Part shown: positions 12,501-24,875 of the stretch, piece after piece
Numbering within the stretch: the first letter of the stretch is position 1
How the letters are laid out: every line of letters begins with the position of its first letter
Source of the DNA: Whalleya microplaca
Lineage: Eukaryota > Ascomycota > Sordariomycetes > Xylariales > Xylariaceae
Direction: 5' to 3'
DNA length: 64,000 bases
NCBI GenBank assembly: GCA_022497155.1
Contig: MU385726.1
Location: 496,001-560,000, forward strand
Made by a program: the position numbers and the translations under genes
Notes under the pieces: model-generated
The model's database searches: none
What the model saw: only the letters and a program-made list of their open reading frames with translations
What the model was told of the DNA's origin: nothing

Positions 12501-15500
12501 GTGGAGCTACTTCGAATAGAACCAGTGGCAACTGTCTTAGAACTCCTTAAAGTTGCAGGTGACGCTGATGAAGATCGCAAGCCTCAGGTAAGGATTGGGC
12601 TATTCTATAATTCCGCAGTCGAAGACTAATTCATATGTAGATTCGCAACGCCTTGAGTCAGATGGCAACGATGATTTTGACAGCGAGTAGTGATGTGAAG
12701 CAGAAGAAGACGCACGCATCTGGCCGTTTCCTACAGCAACATGTTCTGGGCTTAATGGCTAGACTGACCGATGTCATTAATGATGGATCGGACCGAACCC
12801 CAATACAAGAACGAGAACGGTGTATCAAGGCAATGGAAGAAATGATTCGGACAGGAAAGCACTACATACGTATTGCTCGCCCGCAAGTATGTGAAACCCC
12901 TTTGTGCTACTCTTGTATGTGCTAAACTTCAAGTAGATCTCGGCGTGTATTCTAGCAGCAATGTCGCACGACGAGCTTCGCCCTGCAGCATTCTCGTGTT
13001 GGGCTGCCATGCTTCTTCATCTCGAAGAAGAGGATGTTGAAGTTCTCATCGAGACGACATTCTTTCTTATCAGTCACTACTGGGCCACTTTTGACGAACC
13101 CACGCAGCAGCGGGCTCGCGAGCTCCTTGAATCTTTGCTAAACAAGGACCATGCTATTCTCGAGGCGGTCATAAGCAAATTACCATCATTCAGTCATATT
13201 AACAGTCTATCAGATATTGAAGCTAAACTCAATAATCTTCGCCAAAAAGTTGATAATCGGACAGCTTTCTTCTTGTTAGCGGAGAGAATTCGTCATGAGA
13301 ACGCAGGTGTTGTCCTGCAGGCACTGAGAGAGCTTGCGTCATATCTGCAAAGACAGCAAAGTTATTTGCAGGCGTCTGCTGTGAGTGAACAGCCTGACTC
13401 CGTTGTATCTAGCCTTTCTCGTGCACTCCTAGACTGTGCGTATAGATACAACGGTGTACACACCGAGATCAGTGATCTCTGTACGCAGTGTATCGGGTTG
13501 GTGGGATGCCTTGATTCGAACCGGGTGGAGACGGATCGTGCAGAGAGGCATATTGTTGTCCGAAGCAACTTTGAAGACTCTGGCGAAACAACAGACTTCG
13601 TCGTCTTTCTACTAGAGGAGGTCCTAGTCAAGTCATTCATTTCTACAACTGATACCAAGCTTCAAGGCTTTCTCTCGTATGCCATGCAAGAACTCCTCGA
13701 AAGGTGCGACATTAAACTAGCTGTCGAGAGGGAAGGTTCAAGGGACGCAGCGCCCATCTATCGAAAATTCCTTTCGATGTCCGAGAGTGCTCGAGAAGTC
13801 CTGACACCTTTTATGTCATCTCGCTATCTTCTAGCACCAATGGTCCAACAACAGATAGACTATCCTATTTTTCGGCCGGGCAAGATGTACAATAACTGGA
13901 TGCGAAGCTTCACCCTTGACCTCTTGCGCAGACCACAGGGACCATTTTCCCAACTTATATTTGAACCACTTTGCCGAGTCATTCGCATCAAGGATCTATC
14001 CATAGCGGAATTTTTGTTTCCGTATGTGATACTCCATGTGATTGTTGGAGATAGTACCACAGAGGATGAGCGTGCCAATCTGGTCCGCGAACTTCTCAAC
14101 GTTCTTCAACACGAACTCCCAAGTACTGCAAGTTACGCTGAAAGGGAAGACAAGAAACTATACTGCGAGGTAAATCACCGTACGGATCATTACGATAGCA
14201 TTATACTAATTTCATTAGGCCGTGTTTCGGTTTCTCGACTACGCCATGCGGTGGATACAACTGAAGAGAACCCAAACTAACCTCAATCCTCGAGATACCG
14301 CCGCTATGAAAAAGGTGCAACAGATACTTGACTCTATTCCAGCTGAATTGATATCCCAACGGGCAGTGGATTGCAAAGCGTATTCTCGGGCGTTATTTCA
14401 CCTGGAGCAACACATCCGGCAAGTGGACGAAGAAAAAAAAGGCGCCGATGACAGAGATCGACTACTTCAGAGGCTTCAAGACATATACACCCAGATTGAT
14501 GAACCTGACGGTCTTGAGGGAATATCCGCGCACTTGTATGTGCTTGATATTAACCAACAAGTCTTGAGTCACCGAAAAGCTGGGCGATGGGCGGCGGCCC
14601 AGACCTGGTATGAAATTAAGTTGGCCGAAGATCCCGATAACGTCGATATCCAGATTGATCTTCTGACCTGCCTCAAAGAATCAGGACAACATGGTAAGTC
14701 TATCGTACATACTCTAAGGCTCTCAACTGACTGGCTATTATAGATGTCCTCTTAAACTATGTTGAAGGTATCGAGAAGCATACTGCGGTCACGACAATAA
14801 ATCGGATAGTACCCTACGCCGTGGAAGCGTCTTGGGCAACCGGGAGATGGCAGACAATGCAGAAGTTCATCGCGAAATTTCAGGGAGACCATACCGAGAA
14901 CTTCAATGTGTCCATCGGCCAAGCTCTTCTCTATCTCCAAAAAAGATGGACTAAAGCTTTTGTGGATGAACTGAAGATTCTGAGAGACAGAGTCAGTTCT
15001 TCGATGAATGGCTCGGCTACATCATCATTGCAAGCTTGTCACGAGCCGATGTTGAGATGTCATGTACTGACCGATCTTGAACTCATTGCTGGTATTAACA
15101 ACGACGGTAGCCGACAACCTCAGGAGGTACTCAAGTCTCTTGACCGGCGGCTTGAAGTCCTCGGCTCCTACGTTAATGACAAGCAGTACGTACTGAGTAT
15201 TCGGCGGGCTGCCATGGAACTGATGCGGTAGGTTTTGTATGGTGCCATATATGATTTCTAAATGCTAATATGATTAGACCAAGATTTGGTGATTTTGACA
15301 TTTCAGCTCTTTGGCTGTCAAGCGCTCGGCTCGCTAGAAAGGCCAACTCGATGCATCAGTCTTTCAATGCTGTCCTACATGCTTCCCAGCTCGGCGACGA
15401 GTCGGCTACCATTGAGCATGCCAGGCTATTATGGAAGGAAGGCCACAATAGGAAAGCGATACAGACTCTTCAAGGTGCTATCGCAAGCAAATCTTTCATG

Positions 15501-17507
15501 AATCGAAGTTTCAACGAGCACGAATCTTCAGAGAAGAACTTTGACTCACAACAGAATATGCTGACTGCGCGTGCTCAATTGCTTCTTGCGAAATGGCTGG
15601 ACAATACAGGGCAGACAAATACCACAGCCCTGCGGGAACACTACAGAAGCGTTCCCAAAAACTACGGAACATGGGAGAAAGGCCACTACTACCTTGGGCG
15701 ACATTACAAGAAGGTGCTCGAGTCTGAAAAGGCACTTAAACCGGACGACCAGAGTGATGAATATCTTACAGGAGAGACAGCCAAACTCGTGATCGAGAAT
15801 TACATTCGGTCATTGAACTATGGTACCAAGTACCTATACCAAACTCTTCCTCGAGTCCTGACTCTATGGCTCGAACTCGGTGCTCAGGTCGATAAAGCCC
15901 CAGAAGGTAAGGTTTCACTTTCTCGGGAGCTTCATCACCGTCGGAAAACGCAGCTCGACTTGCTCCATCAGTACCTCTTCAAGTACATAGGACGGATGCC
16001 TGCGTACATTTTCTACACGGCGTTGCCCCAACTCGTGGCACGTATTGCACATCCCAATGCGGAAGTTTTCATGTTACTAGAAGAGATCATTGTGAGAGTG
16101 GTCGAGGCTCACCCCAGACAGGCGATATGGAGCTTGTTCGCCGTCACGACTTCCAAGCAAGCTAGCTCAGAGCGTAGGGCGCGGGGCCAGCAAATCCTGC
16201 AAAAACTCAGGGGTAGAAGCAAGAAAACGGAGAGTGGCTCATATGACCTGAAGTCATTGCTGCGGACAGGCGAAAAGCTAGCAGATCAGCTACTTATGGC
16301 TTGCAATAATGGAGATTTCCAGAGTAATCGGACGACGGTAGCGAGCATCACTCGCGATCTGAACTTCAACCACAAATGCACGCCTTGTCCTCTTGTCGTC
16401 CCGATAGAGGCTTGCCTCACAGCAACGCTTCCCACACTTACAGACAATGTTAAGAAGCACAAAGCATTCTCGCGAGATGTGATTCTCATTCAGTCGTTCT
16501 TAGACGAAGTTTTGGTATTGGGCTCTCTAGCGAAGCCCCGGAAGCTTACGGCTCGCGGGTCGAACGGAGTCAACTACGGTCTCCTGATCAAGCCGAAGGA
16601 TGACCTTCGAACCGACCAACGTCTCATGGAGTTCAACAGCATGATCAACCGATCCTTAAAGCGAGACGCCGAGTCCAGTAGAAGACAACTGTACATCAGA
16701 ACATACGCAGTAACACCACTCAACGAAGAGTGCGGTATTATTGAGTGGGTTGACGGTCTCAAGACACTTCGAGACATTCTGCTTGCCATTTACCGATCTC
16801 GCGGGGTTGTCCCTAACTACGCCCACCTCGCGCAGATGATGAAGGATGCGGTAATGGGAGATAAGAATACCAGGATCTTCACCGAAGGGGTGCTGGGCAT
16901 GTTCCCGCCGGTGCTCCCCAACTGGTTCATCGCACAGTTCCCGAACCCATCGGCCTGGTTTGCGTCTAGGCTTCGGTATACAAGATCTTGTGCCGTCATG
17001 TCAATGGTCGGTACCATCCTGGGGCTGGGCGACCGGCACGGCGAGAACGTGCTCCTCGAAGAAGGCAACGGCGGCGTCTTCCACGTCGATTTCAACTGCC
17101 TCTTCGACAAGGGCCTCACATTTGCGCAGCCAGAGCGGGTCCCCTTCCGCCTAACGCACAACATGGTTGCCGCTATGGGTATCTACGGATACGAGGGGCC
17201 GTTCCGGCAATGCTCGGAGCTGACCTTGCGCATCTTGAGGCAGCAGGAGGAGACGCTGATGACCATTCTCGAGGCGTTCATCTACGACCCGACCTTGGAC
17301 CTCCAACGAGACAAACGTAGAAAGAACGAGGTCGTGAGACTCAACCCCCAAAGCGTCGTCGAGAGCATCAAGAGGAAAGTGAGAGGGTTGCTGCCGGACG
17401 AGAGCATCCCGCTGGGAGTCGAAGGGCAGGTGGAGGAGCTCATCAAGCAGGCAGTCAACCCGAAGAATCTGGCAGCCATGTACATCGGGTGGTGTCCTTT
17501 CTTGTAA
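9592..17507 (+). CDS. MEC1: PI3K-related checkpoint kinase ATR/Mec1 (UvsB, Mus-9, Rad3)
   Basis: Serine/threonine kinase that senses RPA-coated ssDNA and starts the DNA damage and replication checkpoint in the nucleus. Eleven exons: 9592-10207, 10266-11229, 11283-11687, 11738-11902, 11957-12053, 12111-12587, 12641-12886, 12937-14169, 14219-14693, 14744-15227 and 15278-17507. All ten introns are 49-58 nt with GT..AG ends, and the frame stays open throughout: 2463 aa, close to Aspergillus UvsB. The N-terminal two thirds are helical HEAT-like repeats, then the FAT region. The kinase has LIKPKDD (Lys2159), the catalytic loop GLGDRHGEN (Asp2306) and the metal loop HVDFNCLF (Asp2325), as in ATR rather than the DFG of ordinary kinases. 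The FATC end reads NLAAMYIGWCPFL. No defects are seen. Confidence 0.97.
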
Positions 17508-18448
17508 GGGTGTAAGGGCAGGGGGCAGAGAGAGGGGACAAAATTATGGTACTCTTGGTGTTATTGTTAAGGGGGACATGCATTTGCTACGTGGTGTTTT
17601 ATGTACAGTACTTCTCCTACAAAATGTCTGTTGAGATTTGCGACCGCCCTGGTCTGCCTGGCTTCCCGAAGCCACTCGGTCGCACGAGGACTTGGTATTT
17701 GGTATGACATTATGGAAGACGAAACCAAGAGACTAAGACCAATTTAATAATGAATGACGGGGAGAAATCGAATCATTTTTCTAGACTTTTCATGAAGTAT
17801 TGTATAGTTTCTGGAGTGATCAAATTAATTGAGTATACGAGGGATGCATATATGATTGTCTGCTACGGCGTAATGATACATGCCTAGGTAACAGCTGCCT
17901 ACCTGGAAAGCGTTAAGTCAGTAAATATTGACCTAAAACCAAACTTTTAGGTGACCTCCTTAGGCAGGTTGACAGCTAAGCCCACAGGCTGTAAGACCTG
18001 ACAAGACACCCCCTTAGGCTGTGAGGTTACCTGCAGCTCTTGACGCGCTGTCCGTCACGCGTTTCAAGCTCGAACCTCCAATTCTTTGAAATTGTTTTTC
18101 TCATCCTTTCCTCTCTCTTCAGAGCCTGGCAACGAACACCCAGATCTGATTTTTATTCCTTAGGTGTGCAGGTGTTTTGTTTTGCCTCGTCTGAATCGTC
18201 CAATCCTTATACTTGCCTTATTCTTTCAGATCGAAATTTTTCATCCCACTTTCGCGGAACAACAACACCATCACCCAGCCCACCCACCATCTTGCATCTG
18301 CATCTGCATCTGCATCCTATCACCACCTCACCCCCCTACATACTCAGGTAATTTGACCTTGACGTCACAGCAATCTACAACGCCAACCCAACTTGTTTTC
18401 ATCCCTTCCAACTTCACGTATCTCCAGTCAGACGAACTTGAGACAAGA
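17508..18448. other. MEC1 3' flank and 5' region of the PARP-finger gene
   Basis: No gene is supported. About 17880-18010 is rich in repeated AGGTAG/CTTAGG-type words. About 18060-18440 is a long C/T-rich tract typical of a fungal promoter and 5' leader, with a short hexanucleotide repeat at 18293-18316. Confidence 0.55.
18293..18316 (+). repeat. (TGCATC)x4 microsatellite
   Basis: Four perfect tandem copies of TGCATC within the pyrimidine-rich region about 130 bp upstream of the start at 18449. It probably lies in the promoter or 5' UTR. Confidence 0.85.
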
Positions 18449-19821
18449 ATGTCTTCTTATCGTGTCGGTATGTCTTATTTTCTAGCTCTGTTTCCCCTTC
18501 TCGAAATGTTCGTCGTATTCTGCAGTACGGCTGTTATCATCACACCACATTCTCCACAATTCCGCCCGTACAGCAGCATCACTGACATGTCCTCCAGAGA
18601 TCTCGGCCAACAACCGTGCCGGTTGTCAGGATTCCGAATGTAAGAAGGGTGGCCAGAAGATTACGAAGGGCCAACTCCGCTTCGGCACTTGGGTTACGTG
18701 AGTAGTACCTAAAAGTATTTCACAACCTTGACTCTGGAGTTGAAAGCTCCCGAGACAGGTCTTAGCATCCTGGATAATCTGTCAAACTGTCTAGGAGACA
18801 ATGCTGACTCTGGATGCTGCAGTCTGCCTGATGGCGAGCATGGATCTTGGAAATGGAGACACTGGTATGCATTCTGACCCGTCTACTTTAAGATATGCTG
18901 GCTAACCACTTCTCAGGGGATGCGTCTCCGGCAAGACCATCTCTAATCTACAAGAGAAGATCTCAAGTGGGGACGGCTATGAGTGGGACATGATCGATGG
19001 ATATGATGAGATGGGGTGAGTTTACCTAAGGTACTTAGGTAGGTGAACATCACTGACAATCCAATTACAGCGATCATACCGATATCCAAGAGAAGATCCG
19101 TCGTGTTGTGACCCAAGGTCACATCGATGCGGAGGATTTCAATGGCGTAAGTCGCTTGCTTACCTTACGTGTCAAACTTACTCTGCTCCTACTAATGTCA
19201 ACCAGGATCCGGATTTCAATGTCCCTGGTAAGACGGCTATCCGTGGCCGTGCCAAAAAGCCAAAGGCAGTCAAAGAGGATGAGGTTAGTAGAAATGGTGT
19301 TATTTTCTAGACCCTTGCTAATGTCCATGGACAGGCCGACGGAGACGAGGGTTCTACCAAGAAGCCCACTCCCAAGAAGCCTGCTAAGCGTGGCCGTAAG
19401 AAGGTCGAGGAGGAAGAGGAAGAAGCAGAGGAAGAGGCCCAACCCGCCAAGAAAAAGGCCAAGGGCGGTCGCAAGACCAAGAAGGCCGTTGTTGAAGACG
19501 AAGACGAGGAACCTGAAGCGCCCGCACCCGTACCCGTGAAGAAGACCCGTGGCAAGAAGGCCGTGCAGGCCCCGAGTCCTGATCTCGACGAGGATGAGGA
19601 GGCCGAGGAAGAGGAACCCGTGTCCGCTCCCAAGGCCAAGGCCAAGGCGACCAAGGCCAAGGGAAAGGGTGGTCGCAAGGCTAAGGCTGCTCAGGAGGAT
19701 GAGGAGGCACCTGCTCCTAAGGCTAGACGGGGCCGTCCCAGGAAGGCGTAAGTGCCACGTTTCCTTATCACTATGGCTACTAGCTAATATCGTGAATAGG
19801 AAGGTCGATGATGAGGAGTGA
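18449..19821 (+). CDS. PARP-type zinc finger / AT-hook protein
   Basis: Probable nuclear DNA-binding protein. Eight exons: 18449-18467, 18598-18697, 18823-18864, 18917-19015, 19071-19146, 19206-19283, 19335-19747 and 19800-19821, giving 282 aa. Residues about 5-80 form a PARP-type zinc finger with CCHC ligands Cys16, Cys21, His53 and Cys56. The landmarks ITKGQLRFG and RHWGC resemble the nick-sensing finger of PARP1 and DNA ligase III. The rest is a low-complexity tail of alternating Lys/Pro/Ala (KKP, AKRGRKK) and Glu/Asp runs. It ends in an AT-hook core (RRGRPRK). There is no PARP catalytic, BRCT or WGR domain, so it should bind DNA breaks or chromatin without ADP-ribosylating (inference). 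The first intron (130 nt) and second (125 nt) are longer than usual here. Confidence 0.88.
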
Positions 19822-20640
19822 TTATAGGGTCATTTCCTACTAACAAGTTTCGACCGCATCCGCCGTTTTTCGCCCAGGTTATATGTTGGTCTTTCTTTGC
19901 CACTGCCGCCGTCGTCGTTTCTGCAGATTGTCACCAATTCCCCATTACGTTACGGCCTGAGACCCCTATATTTCCGCCGGCAGCAGGTTGTTTGCACGTG
20001 GCAAGCTTTTTCTACCAAGTATAGGATGCATGGGATCAAAGAACTCTCATAACAATCTGTCGATGTATGTATCATTAGGAACTTGCAGATGGGAGGTTTT
20101 TCTCTCGAGGGATACCAATTGGCTATCTCGTTAGGGCCAATAGTTGCAGGCCGATACGAGATCTGGTTGTTCTCACGCTGGTCTAGTCTGAATTGACAGT
20201 TTTTCTAATAAAATCATGTAACAAGAAGCAGTGTTCGTTCATATTGACCTGGGACCGGGTGCCATTCCCATCTCTATAGAATGATACTTGGGAAGGAAAA
20301 GAAGTTACACACTGATATATGCCCCCTATTGCGTAGGTATATACAGATTCAGGGAATATATACAAAGTCGCGCAGGTGTTCGCAGCTGACCGTGCCCTGT
20401 GGAGCTGTAGAGCTCCAACTGTGTTAGCGTGTTTAGCTCCAACGCCTTCTGATGCCGTGGGCCAAACTGTCAACGTCACACTCCAAGCTTATTACATAAA
20501 TTACCTGCACTGTCGATTTGCTGGTATTCTTCCCAAGGTTGCTGGACCAATGCACGGGATCACTTGATACGACACCCCTGATACTAAGCAGCGTCTCTTA
20601 GCCGCGCAGAGACGCTTCTGTGCAATTAGATTCGATCAAA
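19822..20640. other. Intergenic, upstream of EMC1
   Basis: No supported gene. The frame of EMC1 stays open upstream to 20620 with a GTG, but no ATG precedes 20641. GCCGCGCAGAGACGC-like G+C-rich sequence lies just before the EMC1 start. Confidence 0.5.
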
Positions 20641-23600
20641 ATGCGTCTACCAGCACAAGTGCTCTCCCTCTCGCTGCTGCTGGCTCTGCCTGCTGCCGTA
20701 CGCGCCGTGTTCAGAGACGAGGTAGACCACATCGACTACCACCACGAACTGGTCGGCGTGCCCCAACGCGAAACCACCTTCTTCCACCGACCGCGACCCC
20801 AGGACAAGGCGAGCCTCCTGTACACCCTCAGCGACCTAGGCGTCCTCGGCGCCGTCAACCCCAGCAATGGCGCCATCGTATGGCGTCAACCGCTGAGCGA
20901 GAACATCACCGACGGCGGCGGACACCTGCGAGCCGGCGAGGACGAGACCTGGCTGGCTAGCGCCCTGGGCAGCTCCGTACATGCGTGGGATGCTATTAGC
21001 GGCCGCAATGTCTGGTCGCTGGACTTCGACGGCGCGGTGAAGGACCTCGAGGTCATGGACACGGCGGAGGACGGGCGCAAGGACGTCCTCGCGCTACACG
21101 AAGAAGATGGCTCAACGGTTGCACGGAGGATACATGGGACAGAGGGGCGCGTGGTATGGGAGTTCAGGGAGGTTAACAAAGCGCTTCCTCTCCAAGTCAG
21201 CATCAACCTCGAGAAGGTCTTCGTCGTCACTCTTCACGGGTCACTACTATCCTACAACCTTAAGGTGGTAGTCCTGGATATCTTGACGGGGAAGAAGCTG
21301 GATGAGATCCCCATCGGCACAAAGGGCGAGGTGCAGAATGCCGAAGATGTCATGTTCGTCGGCGCGAACTCCGCTGCTCCCATTGTGGCCTGGACGGACA
21401 ACACTCTTACGAAGCTTAAGGTGAATGTGCTCGGTACGAAGACGCGGCAAGAGTTCCCTCTTGTTGATGATACGGTCGAAGTCGAAATTCATGCACCGCA
21501 TACTAGCCGGTCCTCCCCTCATTTCTTGGTGCACAGTCGTACCAAGTCGGGCAGCAAAGCAGATGTGTACCATATCGACCTCAAGAGCAATGCGATCAGC
21601 AAGGCATACGAGTTACCATTGCTTGAAGGGTCAAGCGCATTCTCGACAAGCTCATCTGCTGCCAATGTCTATTTTACCCGAGTCACGGACGACGAAGTCA
21701 TTGTTACCTCGTCCCTCTCACATGGTATCCTAGGCCGCTGGCCTTTGAAAGCAGGCGATGACAAGCTGAGTGCTGTGCATGGTGTCTCTGACGTCATCAA
21801 GAAGTCAGAGGGTAACTATGCCGTGCGGTCGGCCATCGTGACCGACTCGGACGACTGGGCGCAAATCGTCAATGGCGACTTAGCCTGGTCCAGACCTGAG
21901 GGCCTGAGTGGTGCCGTTGCTGCTACCTGGGCAGAAATCCCTGAGTCTGAGGACTTGGCCAAGAACCTGGAAGCTGAAGCTCACAGCAATCCGCTCTCAG
22001 CTTATATCCATCGGGTGAACCGTCATATTGATGATCTCCGATACTTGCCAGCCTTCCTCCAATCCATTCCCAGCAGGCTCCTGTCCAGTGTCATCGGCTC
22101 AGAGAGCTCAGCATCCAGTGGTACGCTTTCACGGGACAGTTTCGGATTCAACAAGCTCGTCGTTTTGGCGACTAGGCGTGGCAAGCTATATGGTCTTGAT
22201 GCTGGCAACCACGGGAGAATTGTTTGGTCCAAGTCTGCCAAAGAAACTCCTTCCGGGAAGCATTGGGACGTCAAAGCTATCCACGCCGATGATGCTAAAG
22301 GATTCGTTACTGTTCGCGGAGCGCATGGTGAATTCATTATCGTCAAATCAGACACTGGTAAGACTGTCGAGTCGATGCCATCTGGCCTGTTCCCACCGGT
22401 AGAGAACGCCGTTGTGGTGGATAGTGACGCGGGGCCCTGGCTGCTTCCCATTGGCCAGGATGGCAAGATTGGTGACATGCACAGCTCACGAGCTCCCAAA
22501 CAGACTGTCGTCACCCGGACAGGCAAGGGTGGGATCAAGGGCGTCACATTCGAGTCTAAAGGCGAGCAAGCCACCGAGGTTCCCTCTTGGCTTTTCTCCC
22601 CTCCTGCAGGGCAGAAGATCATTGAGACCGCGAGCCGACCAAAGCACGATCCGATTGCGTCGATTGGCCGAGTGTTGGGAGATCGCAGCGTCAAGTACAA
22701 ATACTTGAACCCCAACGCTCTCGTCGTGGCAGCTATTAACGAACAAAAGAGCGAGCTCTCGGTGTATCTGCTAGACACGGTATCTGGCCAGGTACTAACA
22801 TCGTCGACGTTTGAGGGCGTCGACCCAACCAAGGCAGTCAACTGTGTTACGTCCGAGAACTGGTTCTTATGCTCGTTCTACGGCCAATACGAACTACGGG
22901 ATGCCCAGCCACAGAGCCTAAAGGGGTACCAAGTAGTCATCAGCGACCTGTACGAGTCCGAAGCCGCCAACGACCGCGGGCCCCTCGGCGACTCCGCCAA
23001 CTTCTCCTCCCTCAACCCGATCGACCTGCCAACGGGCCCACCGCTCCCCTCCGTGGTCTCCAAGACCTTCATCCTCTCGGAGCCCATCACGGCGCTGGCG
23101 GTAACGCAGACGCGGCAGGGCATCACCTCGCGGCAGCTGCTGGCGTACCTCCCCGAATCGCACGCGCTGATCGGGATCCCGCGGCTACTCCTGGAGCCGC
23201 GGCGCCCCGTGGGCCGCGACCCGACGCCCGCCGAGCTCGAGGAGGGGCTGGCGCGGTACGCGCCCGCGATCGAGCTGGACCCGCGCAGCCTGGTGACGCA
23301 CCGGCGCGAGGTGCTCGGTGTGCGCCGCGTCATCGCGACGCCGGCCGTGCTCGAGAGCACGAGCCTCGTGTTCGCGTTCGGCGGCGCCGACGTGTTCGGC
23401 TCGCGCGTCGCGCCCAGCCTCGCGTTCGACGTCCTCGGTAAGGGGTTTAATAAGCTGGCGCTGCTGGGCACGGTGCTCGCGCTGCTGGGCGGGGTGCTGC
23501 TTTTGAGGCCTATGGTATGTTTTGTCTCCCTCCTCTCTCTTCTCTCCCTTTCCCGGGTCTCCTATACATTAATATTCTTCCTCTACTGGCTCGAGGGTCG

Positions 23601-23685
23601 GTGTTGAAACTGATACGATTTTTGCTAACCATGGATACGTTTACAGGTTCGCAAGAAGCAGATTAATTTGCGCTGGAAAGCGTAG
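20641..23685 (+). CDS. EMC1: ER membrane protein complex subunit 1
   Basis: Largest lumenal subunit of the EMC insertase, which inserts tail-anchored and multipass proteins into the ER membrane. Two exons, 20641-23514 and 23647-23685, with a 132-nt intron (GTATGT..CAG, phase 0), giving 970 aa as expected for the family. Residues 1-22 are a signal peptide (MRLP then a leucine-rich core ending AVRA). A lumenal beta-propeller-like region follows, with PQQ-type repeats such as NGAIVWRQPL, SGRNVWSLDF, GRVVWEF and GRIVWSK, then the DUF1620 C-terminal domain. One transmembrane helix near the end (LALLGTVLALLGGVLLL) is followed by a short basic cytosolic tail supplied by exon 2 (VRKKQINLRWKA). That tail matches the family and supports the last splice. 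Confidence 0.95.
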
Positions 23686-24875
23686 GCATAGACATCTATG
23701 GATAGGGTTGTGTTAGAAGTGTATATTAATTAGCTTCGTGGCGGGGAGGGATGTGATATGTGGTATACTATGAATAGAAATTTGGGAAACGTGTTGGATG
23801 CGCTGTCTTATGTCCCGCATTAGTCTATACTATACATGTAGCAATTGGTGGGTGGAATACGGCTCTGGCTCTTTGAGAATATAGATGTTATAGAGTTGTG
23901 ATCTTCTGTCTGTTGCTGATGTTGAGTTGAGACTTGTTGGTTCAGTGGATGTGACATGTGCTCTGATGGTAGGTTAGGGGTATGTGAGACTGGGGATTGA
24001 CTCGTATGTGGATGTCATGCTTCAGGGGTAGGTTTATGTATATGCGTCTTACAGATGACTTTCCATCTAGCTTAGTATATCCAAAACGCTTATATTCCCT
24101 TGCTCGTTTTATGATATATTCCTTGTTTCTTCTGTCATTCCCCTCTGCCAGACCTAGTTATTGTCTTGCACACTCTTCGCAGTAAACCACATAAATAGTG
24201 CCTAATTCAAAAACCAATATCGGAAAGACACGAGTGAAAAGGAGCCGAGAAGATAATAACTTATTTATCTTCGTATACTGCCGTTATCCGTTTCCTGAGG
24301 GCCAGATGGCCAAGTGATATTCTGAGAGAGCAGGTTTACAGTGATAGCATGGAGAGGTTGTCGTTCTGTCTAGTTCTGTCTGAAGTTGTGTACACATGAA
24401 GGGGGATAATCGAGGCTGTAAGCCTGAATTGTAGAAGAATTAGAATATGTGGGAGCCTCTTTCCGTCCTGAGTATATTTGCGAGTCTGGCTAGGCCTCAT
24501 GTTGTCGTAAACTTTTCTTTCAATGCCACCATGGAAAACAGAAGACCCCGAACCAAATTCGGGCAGATCAAGTAATTGACCTAGGAATAGACGTAAAAAA
24601 AGGCGAATACTGTAAGACAGATCGACTGCTGGCTTAGTCTTAATGCTTAAGCACTCATACTTCATGATCATAATATTACAAAGTACCGCCATCTTAGGCA
24701 TATCCAAAGAAGCTTACTCGGCCTATCGGACCCTGACCAGAAGAGTCGAATGGTAACTAACGACTCAAAGATCACCTGGGCAGTAAAAAAAACATCAAAC
24801 TTTTGTTCTTCTGTAAAATCAACTATCTCTCGGTGCTACATAGAGTATCTATCTATCTCGCGAAGCACGGATTTC
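23686..24875. other. Convergent 3' region, EMC1 / AspRS
   Basis: 1.2 kb between two converging genes. Open frames of up to 123 codons (24707-24336, minus) have no recognisable content. No RNA gene or repeat was seen. Confidence 0.5.

Noticed and set aside
23515..23607. Reading EMC1 straight through to a stop at 23605
   Set aside because: That tail is unrelated to the family; splicing to 23647 gives the conserved basic C-terminus.
24336..24707. 123-codon open frame, minus strand
   Set aside because: It lies in the convergent 3' region of EMC1 and AspRS, with no features of a real protein.
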